Numbered from the stretch's first letter, positions 1-6,552 are shown. The stretch: 6,971 bases of DNA from Bacteroidales bacterium (GCA_012837565.1 DUQY01000223.1:1-6971); one strand, 5' to 3'. The notes: generated by a model not told the origin, from the letters alone. Numbers and translations: made by a program.

Positions 1-294
1 CCTCATAAATGTGGCATATTCTAAATTGCATTTCTCGAAACTAAGGGATGAGAAGCTTTTAAGTTTTGTGAAATTAGTTCCTGTCATCTTGCATTCCTTA
101 AAGTGTACGCAACCAAGGGAAGTCTCTATCTTTGTTAGGCTTAAATTGCAGGAATTGAAAATGCAGTCTTCAAAGTTTGTATTGTTTAATACCATGCCTG
201 AAAAATCACAATTGGAGAAGATACAGTCTTCGTATTCTTCTCCAATTTGTGTTTTATTGAAATCTATATTCTTTATTTTTTCGCCTATTATCAT
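1..294 (-). CDS. Pentapeptide-repeat protein, Qnr-like (N-terminal part, cut by window edge)
   Basis: Reading the minus strand from an ATG at 292-294 gives 98 codons with no stop before the left edge. The protein shows the pentapeptide-repeat pattern, with F or L at the centre of every fifth position: for example CIFSNCDFSG (24-33), TNFEDCIFNSCNLSL (39-53), VHFKECKMTGTNF (63-75) and FEKCNLEYATF (86-96). Proteins of this type fold as a right-handed quadrilateral beta-helix. It is rich in cysteine (24, 29, 45, 49, 62, 68, 89), with no signal peptide or membrane segment, so it is probably cytosolic. It resembles the chromosomal pentapeptide proteins of Bacteroidota, usually near 190 residues, so about half is visible. 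Qnr/MfpA relatives protect DNA gyrase by mimicking DNA, but most chromosomal members have no proven role and I infer no resistance here. An in-frame TAG eight codons upstream and no better start support this ATG. It lies 32 nt after nqrF and may be co-transcribed with it. Confidence 0.88.
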   Translation of the reverse strand, partial: MIIGEKIKNIDFNKTQIGEEYEDCIFSNCDFSGMVLNNTNFEDCIFNSCNLSLTKIETSLGCVHFKECKMTGTNFTKLKSFSSLSFEKCNLEYATFMR

Positions 295-309
295 TAATCT
301 AATGCTTTC

Positions 310-337
310 TTGGAGCTAATAGGTTATTAGTTTCCAA
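310..337 (-). other. Hairpin spanning the nqrF stop codon
   Basis: An inverted repeat surrounds the nqrF stop: arms 316-321 (ctaata) and 325-330 (tattag) around a 3-nt loop, extended by 310-314 (ttgga) and 333-337 (tccaa) across a small asymmetric bulge. No U-run follows on the minus strand, so it is not a standard intrinsic terminator. It could act as a weak attenuator or as a 3' stabiliser between nqrF and the pentapeptide gene, or be chance in AT-rich DNA. Confidence 0.3.
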
Positions 338-1565
338 AGTCATCAAACCTTATATTCTCTGGTGGTACTCCAAGTTTATCTAACATTGCAACAACTGCAT
401 CTGTCATTAGTTTTGGTCCACAAAGGTAGTATTCAATTTCCTCTGGTTCTGGGTGGTCTTTTAGGTAGTTATCATAGATTACTTGATGTATAAATCCTAC
501 ATATCCTTCCCAATTATCTTCTGGCTTTGGCTCACTTAGGGCAACATGGAACTTAAAGTTTTCATGCTCTTTCTCAATTGCTTCAAAGTGGTCGCAGTAG
601 AATAATTCTCTTAGAGATCGTCCTCCATACCAGAAAGTAGCTTTTCGATGTGTGTCTTGTGTTAGGAATTGGTCGAAGATATGTGAACGCATTGGTGCCA
701 TTCCTGCTCCTCCCCCAATAAACATCATTTCTCTATTAGTTTCTTGTATAAAGAACTCTCCGTAAGGACCTGATATTGTGACTTTGTCTCCTGGTTTTAG
801 TGACCAAATATATGAAGAACATATTCCTGGATTAACTTTCTTAAAGCCTCCTATTTTCCTGTCAAATGGTGGTGTTGCTATTCTAATATTTAGCATTACT
901 ATATCACCCTCGGCAGGGTGGTTAGCCATTGAATAAGCTCTGAATATGTTTTCGGTATTCTTCATTTTCAAATCCCAAACCTTCATCTTATCCCAGTCTT
1001 CGTGGTAGTTCTCTAAGACATCGAAGTCTTTGTAATTGACCTCGCATTTAGGAACATCAATTTGAATATACCCTCCTGAACGGAAGTTTAGTCTTTCTCC
1101 CTCGGGCAGTTTCACTACAAATTCTTTAATAAATGTTGCTACGTTGCAGTTAGAAACCACTTCGCATTCCCATTTCTTTACTCCAAATATCTCCTCTGGT
1201 ATAACAACCTTCATATCTTGTCTTACCTTAACTTGGCAGCTAAGATGTACATTTTCCTTTTGCTCCTTACGGCTAAGATGTGGCTTTTCGGTTGGAAGAA
1301 CTTCTCCCCCTCCTTCTGTTACCTGACATTTACAAAGTCCGCAAGTTCCCATTCCTCCACAAGCTGATGGTAGGTAGATTTTATTATCTGAAAGAGTGTT
1401 AAGTAGGGTTGAGCCTGGCTGAACAGTTAGTTCTTTCTCATCGTTGATTGTTAGTGTAACCTCTCCCTGAGGCAGTAGTTTCTTGCGAGCAAATAGCAAC
1501 ATCCAAACAAGGAGTAGGATAATCACTAAGAAAACTAATACACTTATTATTAATATTTTTCCCAT
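327..1565 (-). CDS. nqrF: Na+-translocating NADH:quinone oxidoreductase subunit F
   Basis: This is the NADH-oxidising subunit: it passes two electrons from NADH through FAD to a 2Fe-2S centre and on to the membrane part of Na+-NQR. At 412 residues it has the usual family length. Residues 3-25 form a single N-terminal membrane anchor. A plant-type ferredoxin domain (about 35-125) carries the cluster ligands C69, C75, C78 and C110 (C-x5-C-x2-C...C). A ferredoxin-reductase module follows: RAYS (209-212) and GICSSY (247-252) fit the FAD site, GGGAGMAP (284-291) and YGGRS (313-317) fit the NADH site, and LCGPKLM (381-387) holds the conserved cysteine of the pyridine-nucleotide domain. The C-terminus FDDFGN is typical. 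The ATG lies 23 nt after the nqrE stop and no clear SD precedes it, which is common in Bacteroidota. It is the last nqr gene; the reductase domain faces the cytoplasm in this family. Confidence 0.97.
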   Translation of the reverse strand: MGKILIISVLVFLVIILLLVWMLLFARKKLLPQGEVTLTINDEKELTVQPGSTLLNTLSDNKIYLPSACGGMGTCGLCKCQVTEGGGEVLPTEKPHLSRKEQKENVHLSCQVKVRQDMKVVIPEEIFGVKKWECEVVSNCNVATFIKEFVVKLPEGERLNFRSGGYIQIDVPKCEVNYKDFDVLENYHEDWDKMKVWDLKMKNTENIFRAYSMANHPAEGDIVMLNIRIATPPFDRKIGGFKKVNPGICSSYIWSLKPGDKVTISGPYGEFFIQETNREMMFIGGGAGMAPMRSHIFDQFLTQDTHRKATFWYGGRSLRELFYCDHFEAIEKEHENFKFHVALSEPKPEDNWEGYVGFIHQVIYDNYLKDHPEPEEIEYYLCGPKLMTDAVVAMLDKLGVPPENIRFDDFGN

Positions 1566-1588
1566 TTTTTTCTAAGTTTGATTTAGTC

Positions 1589-2206
1589 CTACAATTTTAT
1601 TCCTAAAAAGCTCATAAAAGCTATTGCCATAAGTCCTGTTATGATAAAGGTTATACCTAAACCTTTTAGGGGGGCAGGTATTTGAGAATAACGTAGCTTT
1701 TCTCGTATGGCTGCTATGCCAACGATTGCTAAAAACCATCCTATTCCTGAACCAAGTGCAAAGGCAGTTACTTCTCCCATATTAGCATATTCCCTTTCTT
1801 GCATAAATAAAGAAGCTCCAAGAATAGCACAGTTAACAGCTATTAGAGGAAGGAATATACCTAATTGAGCGTAAAGAACAGGAGATGTTTTTTCAACAAA
1901 CATTTCAACAAGCTGAACCATTGCTGCAATAACTGCTATAAAGATAATAAAGCTTAGATAACTTAAATCAATTTCTGCCAGTTTAGGGCTAATCCAAGCT
2001 AAGGCTCCTTCTTTTAGAAGAAAATTATCTATAAGGTAGTTTACAGGAACGGTTATTAGTAGGACGAATATAACTGCTAGACCTAATCCTATGGATGTTT
2101 TAACAGTTTTAGATACTGCCAAATAGGAACACATTCCTAAGAAGAAGGCAAAAATCATATTGTCAACAAAGATTGACTTTACAAATATATTTAATATTTC
2201 TTGCAT
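1589..2206 (-). CDS. nqrE: Na+-translocating NADH:quinone oxidoreductase subunit E
   Basis: Integral membrane subunit of Na+-NQR, in the NqrDE/RnfAE family, 205 residues as expected. About six hydrophobic segments can be placed near 10-31, 38-59, 81-103, 116-136, 147-168 and 183-203. NqrD and NqrE form an inverted-topology pair that holds an iron centre (2Fe-2S in recent structures) at the membrane midplane, ligated by two cysteines from each subunit. Here C26 in GMCSYLAVSK and C126 in VNCAILGASLF match those ligands. The site takes electrons from the NqrF cluster and hands them to NqrC. RnfA is the closest alternative family, but the flanking nqrD and nqrF and the absence of rnf genes settle it as NqrE. 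The gene starts 22 nt after the nqrD stop and precedes nqrF by 23 nt. There is no strong SD; the ATG at 2204-2206 gives the normal family N-terminus. Confidence 0.97.
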   Translation of the reverse strand: MQEILNIFVKSIFVDNMIFAFFLGMCSYLAVSKTVKTSIGLGLAVIFVLLITVPVNYLIDNFLLKEGALAWISPKLAEIDLSYLSFIIFIAVIAAMVQLVEMFVEKTSPVLYAQLGIFLPLIAVNCAILGASLFMQEREYANMGEVTAFALGSGIGWFLAIVGIAAIREKLRYSQIPAPLKGLGITFIITGLMAIAFMSFLGIKL

Positions 2207-2228
2207 AATTTCAAATTCTTAAGTGTTG

Positions 2229-2849
2229 TTAGTCTTCACAAAGATCTTTATTCCTTGACCTCTGTATCCATATTATTAATCCAACAAGTATTAATGCCAT
2301 TGGAGGCATAATCATTAGACTATTGTTTTGATAACCCATATCGTAGAATGATTGAGGTATTACTGGGTAGTCCCAAAGGGTACCACTACCAAATAGTTCT
2401 CTAACAAATCCAACTATTACAAGAATTATTGCATAGCCAAGTCCGTTTCCAAGTCCATCTAACATTGAATCGAATGGTTTATTACTCATAGCAAATGCTT
2501 CAAGCCTTCCCATAACAATACAGTTGGTAATAATAAGACCAACAAAGACTGAAAGTTGCTTGCTTACATCGTAAACAAACGCTTTAAGTACTTGGTCTAC
2601 TAAGATAACAAGTAGTGATACTACTACTAACTGAACAATAATTCTAATTCTTGATGGTATTGTCTTTCTAAATAGAGAAATAATTAGATTCGCCATTATT
2701 ATAACAACCATAACGCTTATAGACATTACCACAGCTGGCTCAAGCTTTGCAGTAACAGCTAAAGCAGAACAAATACCTAAGACTTGTACCGTGATAGGGT
2801 TTTCCTTTGATAAAGGATTCTTTATTAGTTTAAAATTTATTTCTGCCAT
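2229..2849 (-). CDS. nqrD: Na+-translocating NADH:quinone oxidoreductase subunit D
   Basis: Integral membrane subunit and the partner of NqrE, from the same NqrDE/RnfAE family; 206 residues, the normal size. Hydrophobic segments lie near 17-34, 38-59, 69-91, 98-118, 132-155 and 178-195. C27 in LGICSALAVT and C110 in TNCIVMGRLEAFA fit the two cysteines that NqrD gives to the shared iron centre. FDSMLDGLGNGLGY (126-139) and VRELFGSGTLW (149-159) are conserved family stretches. The closest alternative, RnfE, is ruled out by context. The ATG lies only 4 nt after the nqrC stop, with an AT-rich leader and no SD, so translation is probably coupled to nqrC. Nothing in the sequence suggests damage. 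Confidence 0.97.
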   Translation of the reverse strand: MAEINFKLIKNPLSKENPITVQVLGICSALAVTAKLEPAVVMSISVMVVIIMANLIISLFRKTIPSRIRIIVQLVVVSLLVILVDQVLKAFVYDVSKQLSVFVGLIITNCIVMGRLEAFAMSNKPFDSMLDGLGNGLGYAIILVIVGFVRELFGSGTLWDYPVIPQSFYDMGYQNNSLMIMPPMALILVGLIIWIQRSRNKDLCED

Positions 2850-2853
2850 GTGA

Positions 2854-3582
2854 TTAATTTTTTAGGGAGTTAAAGTAAGGGATATAAAACTTCAAGCTAT
2901 TATTTAGCATATCGGAAACTCCATTAGAGGTAATTGTTCCCCCTGAAATTGCATCCACTTGGTGAGGACTAGTTTTATCAGCTGCTTTCTTTACTTCAAC
3001 AGATTTGAAATCATCTCCATCAAATATTGTCTTACCTTTAAATTGATCCTCGAAGAAAGGAGTAGCAATTTCTGCTCCAAGACCTGGGGTCTCTCCCTTA
3101 TGGTCAAAATTAACTCCTACAATTGTGTTTAGGTCATCTGCAAAAGCAATATTTCCCCAAATGCCGCCCCATAGTCCGTTACCAATTACTGGAACAACAT
3201 AGGTTTTCTTGCCATCTTTTTCGTAGATAAAGACAGGAAGAACTGCTGATGGGTCGTTTATTTTAACAAGAGCCATTTGTTTTTTAGTGTCAATGGCAAA
3301 TGGATTTACTGAACCCATTGTTTGTTTACCATCAATAAGAGTTCCAACTATTTCTCCTTTTGCATTAATAGCATGTTGCTCTCTGAAGTATTTATCAAAA
3401 AGTTCTTCTGCATTCTTTGCGTCAGACTCAAGCCCAACAGCTCCTAATAGTTGTTGCATTTTCTCAACCCTAATATTCTTATCTTGGTATGGTTTCAAAC
3501 CAACCGCCGCTAAGGTTAGGATAAGTGCTGAAAAAACAACTAATATGGTTGCGTATATATAAATATATCTATTACTAAACAT
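2854..3582 (-). CDS. nqrC: Na+-translocating NADH:quinone oxidoreductase subunit C (FMN-binding)
   Basis: Flavoprotein subunit of Na+-NQR with FMN bound covalently through a phosphoester bond to threonine, installed by the flavin transferase ApbE. The 242-residue protein has one N-terminal membrane helix (about 8-29) and an FMN-binding domain that lies on the periplasmic side in this family. Seen here: NGLWGGIWG (135-143), HKGETPGLGAEI (161-172) and the flavinylation region DAISGGTITS (210-219). T216 is the expected FMN attachment residue. The motif reads SGGT, where the Vibrio protein has SGAT; I think glycine is usual in Bacteroidota NqrC, but that is from memory. The start overlaps the nqrB end by 8 bp and is preceded by a strong Shine-Dalgarno sequence, which fixes it. 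Electrons arrive from the NqrD/NqrE iron centre and leave to the FMN of NqrB. Confidence 0.97.
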   Translation of the reverse strand: MFSNRYIYIYATILVVFSALILTLAAVGLKPYQDKNIRVEKMQQLLGAVGLESDAKNAEELFDKYFREQHAINAKGEIVGTLIDGKQTMGSVNPFAIDTKKQMALVKINDPSAVLPVFIYEKDGKKTYVVPVIGNGLWGGIWGNIAFADDLNTIVGVNFDHKGETPGLGAEIATPFFEDQFKGKTIFDGDDFKSVEVKKAADKTSPHQVDAISGGTITSNGVSDMLNNSLKFYIPYFNSLKN

Positions 3583-4741
3583 TTGTTCCTCCTTTCAATT
3601 TCCAACGTTTTGTTCTCATTTTAATGTTTGCATCAACTACGAAGTAATCTATAAGTGGTGCAAAGACGTTAAGAAGAAGTATTGATAACATCATTCCTTC
3701 GGGATATGCAGGATTCACAACACGAATAAGTACTGCCATAACTCCAATTAAGAAACCATATATCCATTTTCCTCTATTGGTCTGTGCTGCAGTTACTGGG
3801 TCGGTTGCCATAAAGACAGCTCCAAACATAAAGCCTCCCATAAGGAAATGATAGTAGAAAGGAAGTTGCGTGTATGGATTTGAGCCAAAATAGTTAAAGG
3901 TTAGACCCATTGCAGCTCCTCCAATAAATACTGATAACATAATTTTCCAGTTACCAATTCCTGTTATAAGAAGGAGTATAGCACCAAGGGCAATTGCAAT
4001 AACAGAGGTTTCTCCAATACTTCCTGGCATAAAACCAATTATCATATCTAAAATAGAAGTTGATGGCATAGTTCCTCCTGTCATCATTTCTGCTAATGGT
4101 GTAGCTCCTGAAAAAGCATCTGCCTTTTCTGCAATCCAAACCTTATCGCCTGACATTGAGCTTGGGAAGGCAAAGAATAGGAATGCACGTGCTAAGAGTG
4201 CAGGATTCATAAAGTTCATTCCCGTTCCTCCAAAGACTTCTTTACCAATTATTACTGCAAATATTACCGCAATAGTAAGTTGCCATAGTGGAACATCTGG
4301 AGGCATAATTAATGGTATAAGCATACCTGAAACTAAGTATCCCTCATTAACTTCGTGTCCTCTCCACTGTGCAAATGCAAATTCAATTCCTAATCCAACA
4401 CCATAGGAAACAACTAAGATAGGTAGTATTTTTACAATACCATACCATAGGTTTTGCCATATATCATCGAATAATCCCATTGTTGGGTCTAAGGAAAGAA
4501 AATGCTGGTAGCCTATATTGTAGGTGCCAATTAAGAGAGCTGGAAGCAATGCTATAATAACAATAGTCATTGTCCTTTTCATATCTAATGCATCTCTGAA
4601 ATGTGCTCCTGACTTTGTTGTTGTCTTAGGTACAAAAGCAAATGTTTCAAAGGCATCAAACGTAGAATGAAGCCAAGGGAACTTTCCCCCTTTTTCAAAG
4701 TTTGGCTTTATATTATCTAATAAATTTCTTACCCATTTCAT
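3575..4741 (-). CDS. nqrB: Na+-translocating NADH:quinone oxidoreductase subunit B (FMN and riboflavin site)
   Basis: Large membrane subunit of Na+-NQR, carrying a covalent FMN and, in this family, riboflavin, and providing much of the Na+ path and the quinone site with NqrA. It has 388 residues, with a hydrophilic N-terminus (1-50) and about ten hydrophobic segments from residue 57 to 370. The flavinylation motif DAFSGATPLA (208-217) gives T214 as the FMN-bearing residue. HEVNEGYLVSGMLIPL (129-144) includes the conserved acidic residue (E133) of the region linked to Na+ uptake in Vibrio. GTGMNFMNPALLARA (172-186) and FMATDPVTAAQTNRGK (310-325) are further family signatures. RnfD is the paralogue, but the long N-terminus and the neighbours favour NqrB. 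The ATG overlaps the nqrA stop as ATGA (4 bp), and the 3' end overlaps nqrC by 8 bp, so translational coupling at both junctions is likely. Confidence 0.97.
   Translation of the reverse strand: MKWVRNLLDNIKPNFEKGGKFPWLHSTFDAFETFAFVPKTTTKSGAHFRDALDMKRTMTIVIIALLPALLIGTYNIGYQHFLSLDPTMGLFDDIWQNLWYGIVKILPILVVSYGVGLGIEFAFAQWRGHEVNEGYLVSGMLIPLIMPPDVPLWQLTIAVIFAVIIGKEVFGGTGMNFMNPALLARAFLFFAFPSSMSGDKVWIAEKADAFSGATPLAEMMTGGTMPSTSILDMIIGFMPGSIGETSVIAIALGAILLLITGIGNWKIMLSVFIGGAAMGLTFNYFGSNPYTQLPFYYHFLMGGFMFGAVFMATDPVTAAQTNRGKWIYGFLIGVMAVLIRVVNPAYPEGMMLSILLLNVFAPLIDYFVVDANIKMRTKRWKLKGGTNV
3588..3595 (-). promoter_or_regulatory. Strong Shine-Dalgarno site for nqrC inside the end of nqrB
   Basis: The minus strand reads AAAGGAGG five bases before the nqrC ATG (3580-3582). 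It is encoded by the last codons of nqrB (…KGGTNV). It is the only strong SD found at a start in this window; the other nqr starts have AT-rich leaders, as is usual in Bacteroidota. It decides the nqrC start and suggests independent initiation of nqrC in addition to coupling. Confidence 0.75.
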
Positions 4742-6111
4742 TCTCCAAGTTCCTTTCTCATTAGTTCAAGACCTTCTCTAATTATTTGTTGAATATCTGT
4801 TTTTGAAACATCCACAACTTCGCAAAGAGCAAAATCTTCCGCATCAACCTCGTATATTCCTAATTCTTCCATCAAATCAATATCGCCAATAATACAAGCC
4901 TTGATAAGCTGCAAAGGATAAATATCTAATGGCAAAACTTTCTCAAACTCACCTGTCATAACAAAAGCTCGTTTACCACCATGAAGATTGGTATCTATAT
5001 GAACTGGCTTTCTGTTTTCTTTTGGCAGCAGTTGAAGGAAGCCTGAAAGAAAGGTACGATAGAGACTAAATTTCTTAAATCCAGGAAGAATCCAACCTAA
5101 GAAATCATAGTAATCGCCCTCTGTTATAACAGAAACAAGATTATCATAAGCACCAAGGTAACCCTCAGCACTAATTGTCTTTCCTGTCAAAACACTTCCA
5201 CTAATATACCTTAGATTATTTTCTTTAAGAACATTGCCCTCTACCAAATGCTCAATACAAGCTCCAAACTTAAGTTTATAGTATTGAGGACGTACTACCT
5301 CATTACCAACTAATGCAATTATTCTATCCTTTTCAACCATACCAGTTGCAAATAGCTTTCCAATAATTGCTAAGTCTTGTGCATCAATATACCAAACACT
5401 ATCTCCCTTATTAATTGGGTCAAGCTTTGCTATCTGAATACTAACATTTCCAACCGGATGCTGACCTTTGAACTTGTTTAGCTCAACCCCTTGCAGCTTT
5501 AAAAGCTCATCGCAAGTAGTTTTTTCATAACTAACATTCACATGGATTTTTCCCTGGGTTAGTTTCTTTAAAACATCAACCCCCAATTGAATCTCTGCAG
5601 CCTTTCCCTTAAGTAGGATATTGTAGTCTGCAGCAAGTGGAGAGGAATCAAAGCCAGAAACGATAATACATTTCGGACTTGTCTCTGGATTAGGTATTAC
5701 CGCATAAGGACGCTTACGAATAAGAGTCCATAGTCCAGATTTAAGAAGTTTCTCAACCACATCTTCCCTATTCATAGTCGCTAAAGATTCTTTACCAAAA
5801 TCTTCGTAGTCTTGAATTGAGTCAGGGATGATAATTACTTCCTCAATAACTCTTTTTTCTCCTCTATTTATGGATTTTACAACACCACTAACTGGGGAGG
5901 TAAAAAGAATTTTCTCATTGTGTTTTGCATAAAAAATTGGTGTTCCAGCTTTTACCTTATCGTCCTCTTTGACCATCATCTTTGGAGTTACCCCGATGAA
6001 GTCAGTAGGCTTTATAGCATAAGACACTACCCTAGGGATTGAAATCTTATTCTCAGGCTCACCAATTATCTTTATGTCAAAACCTTTCTTAACTGTAATT
6101 ATATTAGACAT
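4738..6111 (-). CDS. nqrA: Na+-translocating NADH:quinone oxidoreductase subunit A
   Basis: Peripheral cytoplasmic subunit of Na+-NQR, lying against NqrB and contributing to the ubiquinone/menaquinone site. From the ATG at 6109-6111 it is 457 residues, close to the family norm, and starts MSNIITVKKGFDI as expected. There are no membrane segments. Features: a biotinyl/lipoyl-like barrel-sandwich region with FTSPVSGVVKSI (70-81), GQHPVGNVSIQI (216-227), GMVEKDRIIALVG (257-269), GDYYDFLGWILPGFKKFS (332-349) and GGKRAFVMTGEFEKVLPLDI (378-397). A longer frame would begin at a TTG at 6163-6165, but that TTG is the end of the predicted promoter -7 box, and the extra 18 residues are not a family feature, so I chose the ATG. 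It is the first gene of the operon, and its TGA overlaps the nqrB ATG. Confidence 0.96.
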   Translation of the reverse strand: MSNIITVKKGFDIKIIGEPENKISIPRVVSYAIKPTDFIGVTPKMMVKEDDKVKAGTPIFYAKHNEKILFTSPVSGVVKSINRGEKRVIEEVIIIPDSIQDYEDFGKESLATMNREDVVEKLLKSGLWTLIRKRPYAVIPNPETSPKCIIVSGFDSSPLAADYNILLKGKAAEIQLGVDVLKKLTQGKIHVNVSYEKTTCDELLKLQGVELNKFKGQHPVGNVSIQIAKLDPINKGDSVWYIDAQDLAIIGKLFATGMVEKDRIIALVGNEVVRPQYYKLKFGACIEHLVEGNVLKENNLRYISGSVLTGKTISAEGYLGAYDNLVSVITEGDYYDFLGWILPGFKKFSLYRTFLSGFLQLLPKENRKPVHIDTNLHGGKRAFVMTGEFEKVLPLDIYPLQLIKACIIGDIDLMEELGIYEVDAEDFALCEVVDVSKTDIQQIIREGLELMRKELGE

Positions 6112-6162
6112 AAATAATTGAATCAGTTTATTCTTACGTAATATTATTTTAACATCAATCGA

Positions 6163-6193
6163 CAAAATTACGATATAAAAATCGAAGCAGCAA
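6163..6193 (-). promoter_or_regulatory. Predicted Bacteroidota-type promoter of the nqr operon
   Basis: On the minus strand TAATTTTG (6163-6170) matches the Bacteroidota -7 consensus TAnnTTTG exactly, and TTG (6191-6193) lies 20 bases upstream where the -33 TTTG element is expected. Transcription would start near 6156, leaving a leader of about 45 nt before the nqrA ATG at 6111. The motif is short and also occurs by chance in this AT-rich DNA, but the spacing and the position directly before the first nqr gene support it. Confidence 0.6.
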
Positions 6194-6351
6194 GTATTAA
6201 AACAAATTTTGATTTAATATTGGAATAAAGCCTTAACCCATAGATTCAATCAGCCTTTGCCTTGCTTAGCTATTACTAGAAAAGCCAACATAAAAAAAGA
6301 AGAAAAGAAAAAGATTGCCGAGAAAAAAGATAAAAAAACTTAACTCCAAAC

Positions 6352-6477
6352 AAAAATAGTGAAATAAAGAAAGGACTTAGTGAATCGAAGAAAGAATTTA
6401 GTGAATCAAAGAAACAATCTAATAAATCAAAGAAACAAATAATTAATACGAAGAAACAAACTCGTGAATCTTCGTTT
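6352..6477. repeat. Six degenerate 21-nt tandem units
   Basis: The stretch aligns as six consecutive 21-nt units starting at 6352, 6373, 6394, 6415, 6436 and 6457. The best conserved core on the plus strand is TTAGTGAATC(A/G)AAGAAA, clearest in units 2 and 3; units 4 and 5 are diverged, and unit 6 ends CTTCGTTT instead of AAGAAA. Because 21 is divisible by three, the repeat reads as seven-residue repeats on both strands: around SESKK on the plus strand and around FFDSL on the minus strand. Neither reading has a convincing start and ribosome site. Units 5 and 6 also contain a 7-bp inverted repeat (6448-6454 with 6469-6475). Confidence 0.7.
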
Positions 6478-6484
6478 CAATACC

Positions 6485-6552
6485 CAAATGATGCACATCT
6501 TTCATATCAAATGATGCACATCTTTCGGGGTGAAAGATGTGCATCATTTGAT
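6485..6552. repeat. Twenty-base repeat: two direct copies and one inverted copy forming a hairpin
   Basis: Copy 1 (6485-6504) begins CAAATGATGCACATC. Copy 2 (6508-6526) is identical over 19 bases, 23 bases further on. The inverted copy (6531-6550) is the exact reverse complement of copy 1. Copy 2 with flanking bases pairs perfectly with it over 21 bp (6506-6526 with 6532-6552) around a 5-nt loop (ggggt). Copy 1 can pair instead over 20 bp, enclosing copy 2. No U-run follows on either strand, so it is not a canonical terminator. It may be a palindromic repeat element, a protein-binding site or a structured RNA. Confidence 0.85.

Noticed and set aside
11..319. Plus-strand open frame of 102 codons at the left edge
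   Set aside because: It lies antisense to a clear pentapeptide-repeat protein and has no recognisable family or ribosome site; it is a shadow.
1144..1326. Plus-strand frame of 60 codons within nqrF
   Set aside because: Antisense to the conserved ferredoxin domain of nqrF; composition follows from the opposite strand.
2182..2189. TATATTTG match (minus strand) inside the start of nqrE
   Set aside because: It encodes conserved-position residues of nqrE and would give a transcript missing the nqrE start; a chance match in AT-rich sequence. A similar match at 3823-3830 in nqrB was rejected for the same reason.
3287..3562. Plus-strand frame of 91 codons within nqrC
   Set aside because: Antisense shadow of nqrC with no known domain.
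3951..4139. Minus-strand frame of 62 codons inside nqrB
   Set aside because: Another frame of the intact nqrB gene; no start context and no family.
6112..6165. N-terminal extension of nqrA from a TTG
   Set aside because: The TTG is part of the predicted -7 box, and the extra residues are not part of the NqrA family; the ATG at 6111 gives the normal N-terminus.
6352..6477. CRISPR array
   Set aside because: The 21-nt units are contiguous, without unique spacers, and too diverged; no cas gene is nearby.
6443..6547. Minus-strand 34-residue frame starting in the inverted repeat (MMHIFHPERC…)
   Set aside because: It is made largely of the two repeat arms, has no ribosome site and ends within the tandem array; coding is not supported.
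6485..6552. Intrinsic terminator at the 21-bp hairpin
   Set aside because: No U-run follows on either strand, and the upstream gene already has a strong terminator at 6661-6702.
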